A stretch of DNA of 64,000 bases, taken from the NCBI GenBank assembly GCA_910577995.1, contig CAJTND010000001.1, positions 314,723-378,722 of the forward strand, in the 5' to 3' direction. The translations under genes were made by a program, and so were the position numbers. Position 1 is the stretch's first letter; the number at the start of each line of letters is the position of its first letter. The notes under the pieces are model-generated. The model made no database searches and was not told the origin of the DNA. It saw only the letters and a program-made list of their open reading frames with translations. Below are positions 44,395 to 52,939 of the stretch, piece by piece. Source of the stretch: an uncultured Christensenella sp. GTDB lineage: Bacteria > Bacillota > Clostridia > Christensenellales > Pumilibacteraceae.

Positions 44395-45494
44395 CGCCGT
44401 ATCGTAACTTTTCGCCCGTCGTCGGTCTTGATTATATCAACGGAAACCGTCTTTATCCCGTTGAACAGCCCCTCGATATTCTGCCACCACTCGATTGCGC
44501 AAACGCAGTCCGACTTACCGAAATACTCGGCAATGCCCGCGCCGCACGCCTCGTCCGTGCCCGACAGCCTGTAAGCGTCGAAATGACGGAACGCTATCCG
44601 ACCGTCCAAATACTCGTTCATCAGCGTGAACGTCGGCGATACGACGTCCGCGCTCACGCCCAAACCCTTAGCAAGCCCCTTGCAGAATACCGTTTTACCC
44701 GCGCCGAGTTCGCCGCCGAGCAGGATCACCTCGCCGCCGACAAGCTCCGATGCGAGCGTCTCGCCGAGCTTTTCCATATCCTCGGGCGAACGTATATCGT
44801 GCTCCTCCGCTACGTCGACGGACGCCGCCTGCTCGGACGCAATGCGTTTTTTGCGCTTGCGGTCGTTGGCGAACATATAATCGAACAGGCGTTGGAACTG
44901 CTTATACAGGAGCAGGACCGCCGCCGAGATGAGTATGACCTTTACAAAGTTGAATATGACTGCCCAATACCAGACCGACAGGTAAAACTCCATGCCGGCC
45001 GTCCAGGACGTCGCGCCCGCGTACGCCATGAGGAAGAACGGGAACGTAAGCACATAGTTGACTGGTATCGACCACACCGCCTGCGCCACACACGCGATAG
45101 CGAGCGTAACGAGCACGGTCTTTATCGTCCGTCTGCGCTTATACACTATCGACGGGATAAGCACGAAAGGCAGCATTATTATTATGTTGGCAAGCTCGCC
45201 CACGCCTACCGTTTGGGAAAAAGTCACCGCATGCAAAAGCTCTTTGAGCACGCCGACTATTATCGCCGATATAGGACCGAGCGCAAAGCCCGCCATCATG
45301 ACGAAGGCGTTGGAAAAATCAACTTTGAGGAACGGGACGGCAGGTATCGGCGCAAACTCGAATATCGGCATATACAGCAGGTACGCGAGCGCGGTGAATA
45401 TCGCCATGCGCGTTATGTTCTTGGTCGTGAACACGCGTTTCGCGTGATCCTTGAACGACTTTTTGCCGTTGCCGTGTGTCATTTCTTCTGTCAT
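44391..45494 (-). CDS. RibU-TsaE fusion: riboflavin ECF S-component joined to t6A ATPase
   Basis: This 367-residue protein joins two unrelated families in one open frame. Residues about 25-205 are a six-helix RibU-type S-component of an ECF vitamin transporter (LKVDFSNAFVMMAGFALGPISAIIVGVLKELLHAV is the RibU signature region, 57-90). After a basic linker (DRKRKKRIAS), residues about 233-367 are a complete TsaE: Walker A GGELGAGKT (260-268), SPTFTLMNEY, HFDAYRL and AIEWWQNI. TsaE is the ATPase that cycles the TsaB-TsaD t6A complex. The fusion would pin it to the membrane. ATGA overlaps flank both ends. No EcfA/EcfT genes are present. Confidence 0.9.
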   Translation of the reverse strand: MTEEMTHGNGKKSFKDHAKRVFTTKNITRMAIFTALAYLLYMPIFEFAPIPAVPFLKVDFSNAFVMMAGFALGPISAIIVGVLKELLHAVTFSQTVGVGELANIIIMLPFVLIPSIVYKRRRTIKTVLVTLAIACVAQAVWSIPVNYVLTFPFFLMAYAGATSWTAGMEFYLSVWYWAVIFNFVKVILISAAVLLLYKQFQRLFDYMFANDRKRKKRIASEQAASVDVAEEHDIRSPEDMEKLGETLASELVGGEVILLGGELGAGKTVFCKGLAKGLGVSADVVSPTFTLMNEYLDGRIAFRHFDAYRLSGTDEACGAGIAEYFGKSDCVCAIEWWQNIEGLFNGIKTVSVDIIKTDDGRKVTIRR

Positions 45495-46372
45495 ATTTTA
45501 ACTCCTTTGAATATTATAGGCGCAATGAGCGACGCCCACAGCGCCATGATGAAGTATCTTAAAAAGCAATAGAGCATCGGCATGCTCTCGGGCAGGAACA
45601 GCTTGAACAGCTGTTGCACCGCCACAGTCACGCCGCCGCCTATAACGACGCGCAATGCGTACTGCCACCACTTGCGGTTTTTCCGAACGTCGTAACCGAC
45701 GTACCGCTTTTCTATAAAATAACCTATGTCGAAGGCGAGGAACGCGCCCATGCCCTTGAGAAGATCGGGCGAATCGCCGAGCTTGCCGAGTCCGCCCATC
45801 ACTGCGAGCGTCACCGCGGACAGCGCGATAGCGACTATGCCGAACAGCTCCTCTTTCTCTTTGAACAGCGACAGCAGCGCATTGAAGGCTATCGCCGAGA
45901 ACACGCCGACGGTCAGTCCGCCGAAAACGTCGGATAGATAGTGCTGTCCGAGGTACATGCGCGATACCATTACGAGCAGTGTCAGCATAACGCCTACTAT
46001 CGGCACTATCTTATATCTTTTTCCGTATTTGACTGTAAGCACGCCCGATATCGACGAAATGCTCTCCGTATGCCCCGACGGGAACGAATACGAGCTTTCC
46101 TTAGCTCCTATCGACCGAACCTGCTCGGGGTACGCGTCGAACGGGCGCGGACGCTTAAAGCCTATCTTCATGAAGTTAGTGACCGCAACGCCGAGTATGT
46201 ACACGTTGAACAGCCTATAAGCGAAACGTTTGTCTATACACCAATACAGCGTCACGGCGACGATAAGGAAAAAAGTCTCCGTACCGAAAAACGAAAACAC
46301 GTGGTTGACGCCGTCCGTAAATGCGTTTGACAGCATTTGCAGGCTTCGTATGATGTCGACTTCGAATCCCAA
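45491..46372 (-). CDS. PAP2-family membrane phosphatase
   Basis: This 293-residue protein with about seven to eight membrane helices has all three PAP2 active-site motifs: KIGFKRPRPF, YSFPSGHTE, and SRMYLGQHYLSDVFGG. Such enzymes dephosphorylate undecaprenyl pyrophosphate or lipid phosphates at the outer membrane face. The extension after residue 200 is longer than a minimal PAP2. It lies one base after the nadD-yqeK-rsfS fusion and overlaps the next gene by ATGA. Confidence 0.9.
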   Translation of the reverse strand: MGFEVDIIRSLQMLSNAFTDGVNHVFSFFGTETFFLIVAVTLYWCIDKRFAYRLFNVYILGVAVTNFMKIGFKRPRPFDAYPEQVRSIGAKESSYSFPSGHTESISSISGVLTVKYGKRYKIVPIVGVMLTLLVMVSRMYLGQHYLSDVFGGLTVGVFSAIAFNALLSLFKEKEELFGIVAIALSAVTLAVMGGLGKLGDSPDLLKGMGAFLAFDIGYFIEKRYVGYDVRKNRKWWQYALRVVIGGGVTVAVQQLFKLFLPESMPMLYCFLRYFIMALWASLIAPIIFKGVKI

Positions 46373-46373
46373 A

Positions 46374-47999
46374 TCAGTCTCCGTAGCGCTTGATATTACC
46401 GCCGTCAGCCCACAAACGCTCGATGTTGTAGAACTCGCGGGTCTGATCGGTGAATATATGGACTATGACCGAGCCGTAATCGAGCGCGATCCATTCCCTG
46501 TCGGTATCGCGCTTTGACGGGTCGAGCCCGAACTTTTTGGTGAGCACGTCCTCGACGTAGTTGGCAAGCGCGCGGACCGCCGTCGATGACGTAGCCGACG
46601 CTATGACGAAGTGATCGGCGATGATCGTCTTGCCGCCGAGGTCAATAACGTCGATATCGTGCGCCTTGTGGAGGTCGAGCTCCTTTGCCGCCGCCTCCGC
46701 TACCGACCGGGCAAAATCAGCGTCGTGATCGAGGTGCGTCGGTCTTTTGGCAACGGGCTTGCGCTCCTCCGTTTTTTCTTTATCCGCCGAAGCGCGGCTA
46801 ACGACGGAGCTAACGGGCTCGGAAGCCTTTGCGACGGGCTTTCGCGGCGCTCTCTCGGGCGCGGCGGGAAACTCAACGCCGTCGCAAAGCGCCTCGTAGT
46901 ACGTTTTTGCACGCTCGGACATTTCGCAAGGTAGCGTATCGCGCAGCTCGTCCACCCTTTTGAGCATGTACAGCATGGCGAGCCGCCTGTCGTAGCCGCA
47001 AAGATATCTTATATAATTGACGCCGTCGTAGTTCCTGCCGCGTTCGGTCTTGTCTGCAAGGAACACCGCCTCGTCAAGCGCCGTCATCTTGTCGTCGCCC
47101 GTAGAGTGGACGTATATCGCGTGCGCTATCTCGTCCGAAACACCGAACTCGGTCTCTGCGATATACGCGCCGATTGCCGAATGAGCGGTCGGCTCGGGAA
47201 AGCCCGAAAGATCGAGCTTGTCCTTATACTCGTCTACATCCGTCGACTTGGCTATATCGTGGAGCAGGCATGCGACGACGCAATCATGCACCGAACAGCC
47301 GAACAGCTTCGCAAGCTCCGCGCCCTTGACCGCCACGCCGTATGTGTGGTCTATGCGTTTGTCTTTAAGACCGTGGGCGTACAGCGCGTCGACATACGCG
47401 CCGTAAGGATCGAACAGTCCGTTCTTGTCGGCGTATTCTTTGACCGCGCTCGGCATGTATTTATTGGGCTTGCCGAACGCCGTATCGAGCTTTATCTCCG
47501 TCGACGAAACGTCCAGCCCGACGAACTTCGCGACCTTGATCTTTATTTTTAGCTTTTTGAGCACGGCGAGCGTTTCGGGATCGACGTCGTAACGCGGACG
47601 CGGCACGACGAGAAAATCGACGAGCGTTTTCAGCCTGTCTATATCGTGCCACTCGATCAGCCGACCGAGTTCCTCGCTGCCGATGACCCAGGTCAGGCGC
47701 GACGGCTTATACTTTTTGGCGAGGTATGCCGCGGTATCGACGGAATAACTGACGCCGCCCTTTTTTATCTCGCGCGCGAGCACTTCCGTCTTTTCGGAAG
47801 CGAACGCCTTTTTGCACAGTTTGAGCCGCGCCGCCGCGTCGTCCGCGCCCTCCGCCTTGAACGGCGAGATAAACGACGGAACGACTATCACCCTGTCGAA
47901 CGTACGTTCGAGGTTCTTGACTATATCGATATGCCCGTAGTGCGGCGGATCGAAGCTGCCGCCGAAAACGGCTGTCTTTTGTTGTTTTTCAGCTTTCAT
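46374..47999 (-). CDS. NadD-YqeK-RsfS triple fusion
   Basis: This 541-residue protein contains three normally separate proteins. Residues 8-195 are nicotinate-mononucleotide adenylyltransferase NadD (GGSFDPPHYGH with HxGH at 20-23, VSSTEIK at 164-170). Residues about 200-375 are the HD-domain YqeK, a diadenosine tetraphosphate hydrolase in Bacillus (HTYG at 218, LLHD at 245-248, AHSAIG at 272, LADKTERGR at 314). After a Pro/Lys/Ala linker (380-425), residues 428-535 are ribosomal silencing factor RsfS (DIDVIDLGGKTIIADHFVI, WIALDYGSVIVHIF). The start overlaps the obg end by 11 bases. Active-site residues look intact in the first two domains. Confidence 0.93.
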   Translation of the reverse strand: MKAEKQQKTAVFGGSFDPPHYGHIDIVKNLERTFDRVIVVPSFISPFKAEGADDAAARLKLCKKAFASEKTEVLAREIKKGGVSYSVDTAAYLAKKYKPSRLTWVIGSEELGRLIEWHDIDRLKTLVDFLVVPRPRYDVDPETLAVLKKLKIKIKVAKFVGLDVSSTEIKLDTAFGKPNKYMPSAVKEYADKNGLFDPYGAYVDALYAHGLKDKRIDHTYGVAVKGAELAKLFGCSVHDCVVACLLHDIAKSTDVDEYKDKLDLSGFPEPTAHSAIGAYIAETEFGVSDEIAHAIYVHSTGDDKMTALDEAVFLADKTERGRNYDGVNYIRYLCGYDRRLAMLYMLKRVDELRDTLPCEMSERAKTYYEALCDGVEFPAAPERAPRKPVAKASEPVSSVVSRASADKEKTEERKPVAKRPTHLDHDADFARSVAEAAAKELDLHKAHDIDVIDLGGKTIIADHFVIASATSSTAVRALANYVEDVLTKKFGLDPSKRDTDREWIALDYGSVIVHIFTDQTREFYNIERLWADGGNIKRYGD

Positions 48000-49245
48000 A
48001 TTTGAACTCCGTATCGAGTATTCGGACGGTGTCGCCGTCCTTTATACCCGCGTTTTTAAGCGCTTTGGTAACGCCGCCGTCGTCCAGCCTGCGTTGGAAA
48101 TACGCAAAACTGTCGCGGTCCTCCAAGACCACTGTGCGCGCGAGGCGTTCTATCAGCTCGCCGCTCAGCACGAACGCGCCGTCGTCGGCGCGCGTCACCG
48201 CGAACGAGTTCGGGTCGGCGTCGACGTAGCGGAACGGCTCGAACTCCATAGGGCGCTGCGGCGGCAGTGTCGCGAGCTTAGCGGCGACGGCGCGCATCAG
48301 CTCTTTTATGCCCGCGTGCGTAACGCCGCTTATCTCGTATATCTCGCCCTTTATTTGGGCGCGGAACTTCTTTACGGCGTCCTTGTCGGCGCAGTCGGTC
48401 TTGTTGAGCGCGACGATCTGCGGCACGTCCGCAAGCTCTTTGTTGTACTTGTAAAGCTCGTCGTTGACGGTGTTATAGTCGTATACGGGATCGCGCCCGT
48501 CCGTCGACGCTACGTCCACGACATGGACGATGAGCCTTGTCCTGTCTATATGGCGCAGGAAGTGATGCCCGAGCCCCGCGCCGTCCGCCGCGCCCTCGAT
48601 AAGCCCCGGTATGTCCGCGACGGTAAACGAAAAGTCGTCTACGGCGCATACGCCGAGATTGGGCGAAAGCGTCGTAAACGGATAGTTGGCTATCTTCGGG
48701 TCGGCGCGCGTCAGCACCGACAGCAACGTGGATTTGCCCGCATTGGGAAACCCGACAAGCCCTACGTCGGCTATTGTCTTTAATTCGAGCACGACCGCAT
48801 GCTCGCGCGTCGGTTCGCCCTTTTGCGAGAATGCGGGGGCTTGGCGGCGCGACGACTTGAATCTGGCGTTGCCCTTGCCGCCGATACCGCCGCGGAGCAC
48901 CGTTACGCTGTCGCTCGGGTCGAACAGGTCGGCAATGATGCCACCGGTCTCCGCGTCGCGCACGACCGTGCCGCGCGGCACTTTGAGCACGAGGTCAGCG
49001 CCGTTCTTGCCGTGGCGGTTCTTGCCCGAGCCGGCGCTCCCCGCTTCCGCGCGGTAGTGCTTGCCGAAACGGAACTCCGAGAGCGATGCGAGATTGTCGC
49101 CGACGGCTATCACTACATTGCCGCCGTTGCCGCCGTCGCCGCCGTCGGGCCCGCCGTTGGGCACGTATTTCTCGGTATAAAACGACGTACAGCCGTCGCC
49201 GCCGTCGCCTGCTTTTATATATATCTTTGCTCTGTCTATAAACAT
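47989..49245 (-). CDS. obg: Obg (CgtA) ribosome-associated GTPase
   Basis: This 418-residue protein has the glycine-rich Obg domain (1-158; GGDGGDGCTSFYTEKYVPNG-like start), a GTPase domain (G1 GFPNAGKST near 165, G3 DIPG, G4 NKTD), and the C-terminal OCT domain. It matures the 50S subunit and senses GTP/ppGpp. Its neighbours nadD, yqeK and rsfS are the usual ones. AGAGG precedes ATG 49245. It lies 15 bases after nth. Confidence 0.97.
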   Translation of the reverse strand: MFIDRAKIYIKAGDGGDGCTSFYTEKYVPNGGPDGGDGGNGGNVVIAVGDNLASLSEFRFGKHYRAEAGSAGSGKNRHGKNGADLVLKVPRGTVVRDAETGGIIADLFDPSDSVTVLRGGIGGKGNARFKSSRRQAPAFSQKGEPTREHAVVLELKTIADVGLVGFPNAGKSTLLSVLTRADPKIANYPFTTLSPNLGVCAVDDFSFTVADIPGLIEGAADGAGLGHHFLRHIDRTRLIVHVVDVASTDGRDPVYDYNTVNDELYKYNKELADVPQIVALNKTDCADKDAVKKFRAQIKGEIYEISGVTHAGIKELMRAVAAKLATLPPQRPMEFEPFRYVDADPNSFAVTRADDGAFVLSGELIERLARTVVLEDRDSFAYFQRRLDDGGVTKALKNAGIKDGDTVRILDTEFKYES

Positions 49246-49260
49246 TGCGTCACGTCCTCT

Positions 49261-49899
49261 CTATGTACGGCTCACGTTCGCGCCGTCATACGTATAAGCC
49301 GACGGGCACACTTCGCCGAGCACGCACTCGCCGCATTCGGGATTGCGAGCGTGACAGCACGCTCTGCCGTGGCGTATCAGCAGGAAATGCGCGTCGCGGT
49401 AGTCCTCGGGCTCGAAGCGCGCGCAAAGATCTTTTTCCACGTCGTCGGGCGTTTTTCCGTTAGACAATCCGAGGCGGTGCGACACGCGGAACACGTGCGT
49501 ATCCACCGCTATCGCCGGCAAGCCGAACGCCACGCTCAGCATGACGTTGGCAGTCTTGCGCCCGACGCCGGGCAACGTCAACAGCTCGTCCATCGTCTTA
49601 GGCACTTCGCCGCCGAACCGTTCGGTCAGCTCGCGACAGCACGCCTTGATATTGGCGGCTTTGTTCTTGTACAGACCGCAGGACTTGATAAGCTGCTCGA
49701 GCTCGCCTATATCCAGCCGACAAAAATCCTCCGGCGTCGCCGCCGCCGCGAAAAGCTTTTTCGTGACGATATTGACGCGCTTGTCCGTGCACTGCGCGCT
49801 GAGGATAACGGAGATCAACAGCTCGAACGCATTGCCGTATTCCAATTCGCACGTCGCGTCGGGGTATATCTCCGATAAGTCTTTAAGAAGTTTGTCCAT
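49261..49899 (-). CDS. nth: Endonuclease III
   Basis: This 212-residue DNA glycosylase/AP lyase removes oxidised pyrimidines. It has the helix-hairpin-helix LPGVGRKTANVM (catalytic Lys), the catalytic Asp in AIAVDTHVFRV, and the 4Fe-4S ligands C-x6-C-x2-C-x5-C in CHARNPECGECVLGEVC. I use ATG 49899 (MDKLLKDL) and not 49917, because the -10 box overlaps the longer start; the mRNA would then have a leader of only one or two bases. It is first in an operon of about 9.6 kb running to fabG. Confidence 0.94.
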   Translation of the reverse strand: MDKLLKDLSEIYPDATCELEYGNAFELLISVILSAQCTDKRVNIVTKKLFAAAATPEDFCRLDIGELEQLIKSCGLYKNKAANIKACCRELTERFGGEVPKTMDELLTLPGVGRKTANVMLSVAFGLPAIAVDTHVFRVSHRLGLSNGKTPDDVEKDLCARFEPEDYRDAHFLLIRHGRACCHARNPECGECVLGEVCPSAYTYDGANVSRT

Positions 49900-49907
49900 A
49901 CCGTGAT

Positions 49908-49936
49908 ATTTTAACATATTACGGCGTAAATGTAAA
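49908..49936 (-). promoter_or_regulatory. Near-leaderless promoter of the nth-fabG operon
   Basis: On the minus strand TTTACA (49936-49931), a 17-base spacer and TAAAAT (49913-49908) end 8 bases before ATG 49899, and no SD is seen. Confidence 0.6.
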
Positions 49937-49945
49937 TTATTTTAG

Positions 49946-50197
49946 TCAATTCTCCGTACTATAAATTGTTTTATATCCGTTTTGGTCGAGCGAGAATATC
50001 GCGCGAAGCGACGAATAATACCCGCGGTTGAGCACGCCGCGGCACAGTTCGTAGTCGTCGCACTTGACGCCCAGCCCACAGCCGTGACTGCCCGTCTGCG
50101 GCGAGTTGACGAGCGACGCTCTGCCGCCGCTCGTGTTTACCGCGTCCAAAAACCTCATTGCACCGTTGCGCGACGAAAACGAAAATACGTATTTCAT
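49946..50197 (-). CDS. DUF3343 family protein
   Basis: This 83-residue protein starts KYVFSFSSRNGAMRF and carries a conserved Gly-Cys-Gly-Leu patch (GSHGCGLGVKCDDYE), like the sulfur/selenium carrier-type DUF3343 proteins often found beside orphan SelD and TIGR01977 cysteine desulfurases. It would act as a small chalcogen-handling protein (inference). It is divergent from the cysteine desulfurase at 50288, sharing a 90-base regulatory region. Confidence 0.75.
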   Translation of the reverse strand: MKYVFSFSSRNGAMRFLDAVNTSGGRASLVNSPQTGSHGCGLGVKCDDYELCRGVLNRGYYSSLRAIFSLDQNGYKTIYSTEN

Positions 50198-50287
50198 ACC
50201 CTATAATTTCCTCTTTTCTGTTCTAAACCGTCAAAATTCGCATTTACTGATATTAACGGTCTTATTCCGTTATATGTTATCGGAGCT

Positions 50288-51415
50288 ATGTCTGCCATGA
50301 TTTATTTCGACAATGCCGCAACTACTATGATCAAGCCCGAGTGCGTTATCAAGTCAAACTCTTACGCGCTCGAAAACCTCTGCGCCAACTCGGGGCGCGG
50401 CAGTCATTCCGCCGCCGTCAAAGCCGCGTCGATAGTCTACAACGCGCGGAAAGCCGTACAAAACCTCGTCGGCGGCGACGACGTTATTTTCGGGCTGAAC
50501 TGTACCGACGCGCTCAACACCGTTATATTCGGCACGGCGCGGCGCGGACACGTAGTGACCACGGTCTACGAGCATAACAGCGTACTGCGTCCGCTGTACG
50601 AGCTCAGCAGGCGCGGCTTGATACGCTTTACCGCCGTCGCGCCGGACGCGCACGGCGTTATCGACCCTGCCGAGATAGAACGCGCGATCCGTCCCGATAC
50701 GTACATGATAATAGTCAACAACGCATCCAACGTGACAGGCGCGGTCGCGCCTATAACGCAGATAGGCGGCATAGCCAAAAAACACGGACTGCTATACCTC
50801 GTCGACGGCGCGCAGACCGTCGGCTACGTTGATATCGACATGAAGCAGTCTAATATCGATTATCTTTGTTTTTCACCGCATAAGGGCTTGCACGGCGTGC
50901 AGGGCGTAGGGTGTCTTTGCATGCGCGCGGGCGCGCCGCTCTCGCCTTTCAAGTTCGGCGGCACCGGCACTGCGTCTAACACGATGGCACAGCCCGACGA
51001 CGTGCCCGAGGGGTTCGAGTGCGGAACACTGCCCGTACACTCAATATACTCGCTGATAACCGCGATCAATTATTACGAAAAAATGCCGCTCGGGCAGAAA
51101 CGCAACCTCGCCGAATGCGGAAACGCACTGCGCAGCGGCTTGTCCGAAATAAAAGGCGTCAAGCTGTACGGGAAGTACAGCCTTTTGCCAAACGTCGTGT
51201 GCTTCAACCTCGACAGCATGCCCGCCGCCGCCGTCGGAGATATCCTCAACGAACAGTACGACGTCGCCGTGCGTTGCGGACTGCACTGCGCGCCGTTATG
51301 CCATAAATACCTCGGCACGACGGAAACGGGCGCGGTGCGCGCGTCGCTTTCCTATCACAACACTATGAGCGAGGTCGAATTTTTCCTCAAAGCGATAAAC
51401 GAAATAGCGAAGTAG
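50288..51415 (+). CDS. Cysteine desulfurase/selenocysteine lyase-like enzyme (TIGR01977 type)
   Basis: This 375-residue class V PLP enzyme opens with IYFDNAATTMIKPE and has the PLP lysine in SPHKGLHG, VDGAQTVG before it, and the mobile-loop cysteine in VRCGLHCAPLCHKYLGT. It would release sulfur or selenium from cysteine or selenocysteine. ATG 50288 is only three bases after GGAG, and ATG 50297 (MIYFDNAA) is a good alternative. The DUF3343 neighbour supports a selenium/sulfur-transfer role. No selD or selA lies in the window. Confidence 0.9.
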   Translation: MSAMIYFDNAATTMIKPECVIKSNSYALENLCANSGRGSHSAAVKAASIVYNARKAVQNLVGGDDVIFGLNCTDALNTVIFGTARRGHVVTTVYEHNSVLRPLYELSRRGLIRFTAVAPDAHGVIDPAEIERAIRPDTYMIIVNNASNVTGAVAPITQIGGIAKKHGLLYLVDGAQTVGYVDIDMKQSNIDYLCFSPHKGLHGVQGVGCLCMRAGAPLSPFKFGGTGTASNTMAQPDDVPEGFECGTLPVHSIYSLITAINYYEKMPLGQKRNLAECGNALRSGLSEIKGVKLYGKYSLLPNVVCFNLDSMPAAAVGDILNEQYDVAVRCGLHCAPLCHKYLGTTETGAVRASLSYHNTMSEVEFFLKAINEIAK

Positions 51416-51416
51416 C

Positions 51417-51680
51417 TCAGCCCTTTACCATGCGTATCAATTCGGCGAGCCGCTTGCGCTGATCCTCGTCGAGATTGGGCGACACGAACGCGGCAAAGTC
51501 GTCGAGCTCGGCGGCATCGAAGCTTCCGCTGTTCTTCGCCGACGCGACGGACTTCATCAGCTCGCCCATCAGCTCGTTCTCGTTCATGCCGGAATATTTA
51601 GCCGCCGCCTCGTCGACGCTTTTTGCCGACGCTTCGACGGGACGCCGAGCGTCCGCTTTGTAATCCTTTAACCGTCGCAT
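51417..51680 (-). CDS. Small helical protein of unknown function (87 aa)
   Basis: I recognise no family. The protein is predicted mostly helical: a basic N-terminus (MRRLKDYKADARRP), then SGMNENELMGELMKSV and FVSPNLDEDQRKRLAELIRMV. It has no TM segment and no cysteine. GGGAGG lies 8 bases before the ATG and TATAAT further upstream. It is convergent with the desulfurase gene (one base between stops) and divergent from the 77-residue gene. Confidence 0.6.
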   Translation of the reverse strand: MRRLKDYKADARRPVEASAKSVDEAAAKYSGMNENELMGELMKSVASAKNSGSFDAAELDDFAAFVSPNLDEDQRKRLAELIRMVKG

Positions 51681-51753
51681 TTATGTATCCTCCCGTCATA
51701 CATTATATTCCGACGCGAATACAATAGTGCGTAAATACAAGACGAGGTGAATC

Positions 51754-51987
51754 ATGGACTTATCGCAAATGCTCCCCCTGCTCTTAAAAGGCAAGCTCGG
51801 AGAAAAAGAACAAGCGCTGCTTCGCGCGACGCAGACCCAAGACCCCGCCGCGCTCACCACACTGCTGACGCAAATGTACGCGTCGCAACCGCCGCAAAAC
51901 GCGGACGTATTCGCCACATTCAAAAAGATCATACCTGCGGAGACCTTGGGCATGATCATCAAATACTTCGACACGCGCAAGGCTTAG
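51754..51987 (+). CDS. Small helical protein of unknown function (77 aa)
   Basis: I recognise no family. It is helical and polar, with MDLSQMLPLLLKGKLGEKEQ and ATFKKIIPAETLGMIIKYF. GAGGTG lies 5 bases before the ATG, a good sign of a real gene. It is divergent from the 87-residue gene across a 73-base region that must hold both promoters (TACAAT on the plus strand, TATAAT on the minus strand). The pairing hints at a shared role, but nothing in the sequence says which. Confidence 0.55.
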   Translation: MDLSQMLPLLLKGKLGEKEQALLRATQTQDPAALTTLLTQMYASQPPQNADVFATFKKIIPAETLGMIIKYFDTRKA

Positions 51988-52006
51988 TCTGCCCTAAGAT
52001 TCCGCG

Positions 52007-52939
52007 CTAAATCAACTTGGATATCATGTACGCGATGCGGAATGTCATCGCGTCGTTGAAGTTGCGTATATTAAGTCCCGTTATACGCTCTATTTTGTCG
52101 AGCCTGTAAATGAGCGTATTGCGGTGCACGTACATACTTCGGCTCGCCTCGGAAATGTTGAGCGAGTGTTTTATAAACGCGTCCGCGGCGGTCATCAGCT
52201 CTTCGTCGGCGAGCACCTCGCGGTAGTTTTTGTCAAGCACGGTCTTGATATACTTTTCCGTTTCCGACTGCGGCAGTTCGGACAGTATGCGCACGAGCGC
52301 GTATTCCTTGTGCGAATAGACGCTGTTTTTCGGGTCGAACTCTGCGCCGCTTACGAGCGCCGACCGCGCATACGAATAGTACAGCGGCAGTTCCGACACG
52401 CCGTGCGCGACGCCGCCGACGCCTATCTTGATGTCCGCGTCTATCTCCTCGGTCATGTTTTCGCGGAGCACCGCCGCGAGCTCGCCAGCCGATTGATAAT
52501 CGCAGTCGCTGTCGACGAGCTTGCAAAACGCAGTCACACCGTCGCCCATATCGGCGTACATATCCTTTACCGTCGCCATTGCCGCGATGTATTCGAGCGC
52601 CTGTCTGTGCCGCGCCGCGCCGTAGATAGCGAATACGTAATGATCCGCCTTGCCGACGCGCACGCCCGGCGGAAGCTCGCCGCCGCACAGGAACGCGCGC
52701 ACGGGATCGACCGCGGACTTGCCCATCGCGCCCGTAAGATACTCGCGCGCGAGCGCCGCCGTTATGCGCGCGCCCTCGCCCGTACCGTCTATGGAGAACA
52801 GAACGTGCTCGCCGCCCGACGATACGGTAAAATACGTCCTCTGCGTATCGTCGGTCGGTTTAGCGCCGTCCGGCTCGACGCGGGCGCGAAGCCCCGTCGC
52901 CGCAAACAGTTTTTCCAGCGCCGCCGCGATGTTTTCCAT
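52007..52939 (-). CDS. PucR/CdaR-type transcriptional regulator
   Basis: This 310-residue protein ends with the PucR C-terminal helix-turn-helix: SLNISEASRSMYVHRNTLIYRLDKIERITGLN, spanning about residues 261-293. The central region (VGGVAHGVSELPLYYSYARSAL) resembles the GGDEF-like domain of CdaR regulators. The N-terminal part is unassigned. It overlaps the metY gene by one base (TGATG), so it is translated from the same mRNA and may control that operon. Confidence 0.85.
   Translation of the reverse strand: MENIAAALEKLFAATGLRARVEPDGAKPTDDTQRTYFTVSSGGEHVLFSIDGTGEGARITAALAREYLTGAMGKSAVDPVRAFLCGGELPPGVRVGKADHYVFAIYGAARHRQALEYIAAMATVKDMYADMGDGVTAFCKLVDSDCDYQSAGELAAVLRENMTEEIDADIKIGVGGVAHGVSELPLYYSYARSALVSGAEFDPKNSVYSHKEYALVRILSELPQSETEKYIKTVLDKNYREVLADEELMTAADAFIKHSLNISEASRSMYVHRNTLIYRLDKIERITGLNIRNFNDAMTFRIAYMISKLI

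Noticed and set aside
45495..46380. FMN riboswitch upstream of the RibU domain
   Set aside because: The fusion starts inside the PAP2 gene by a 4-base overlap, leaving no space for a leader RNA.
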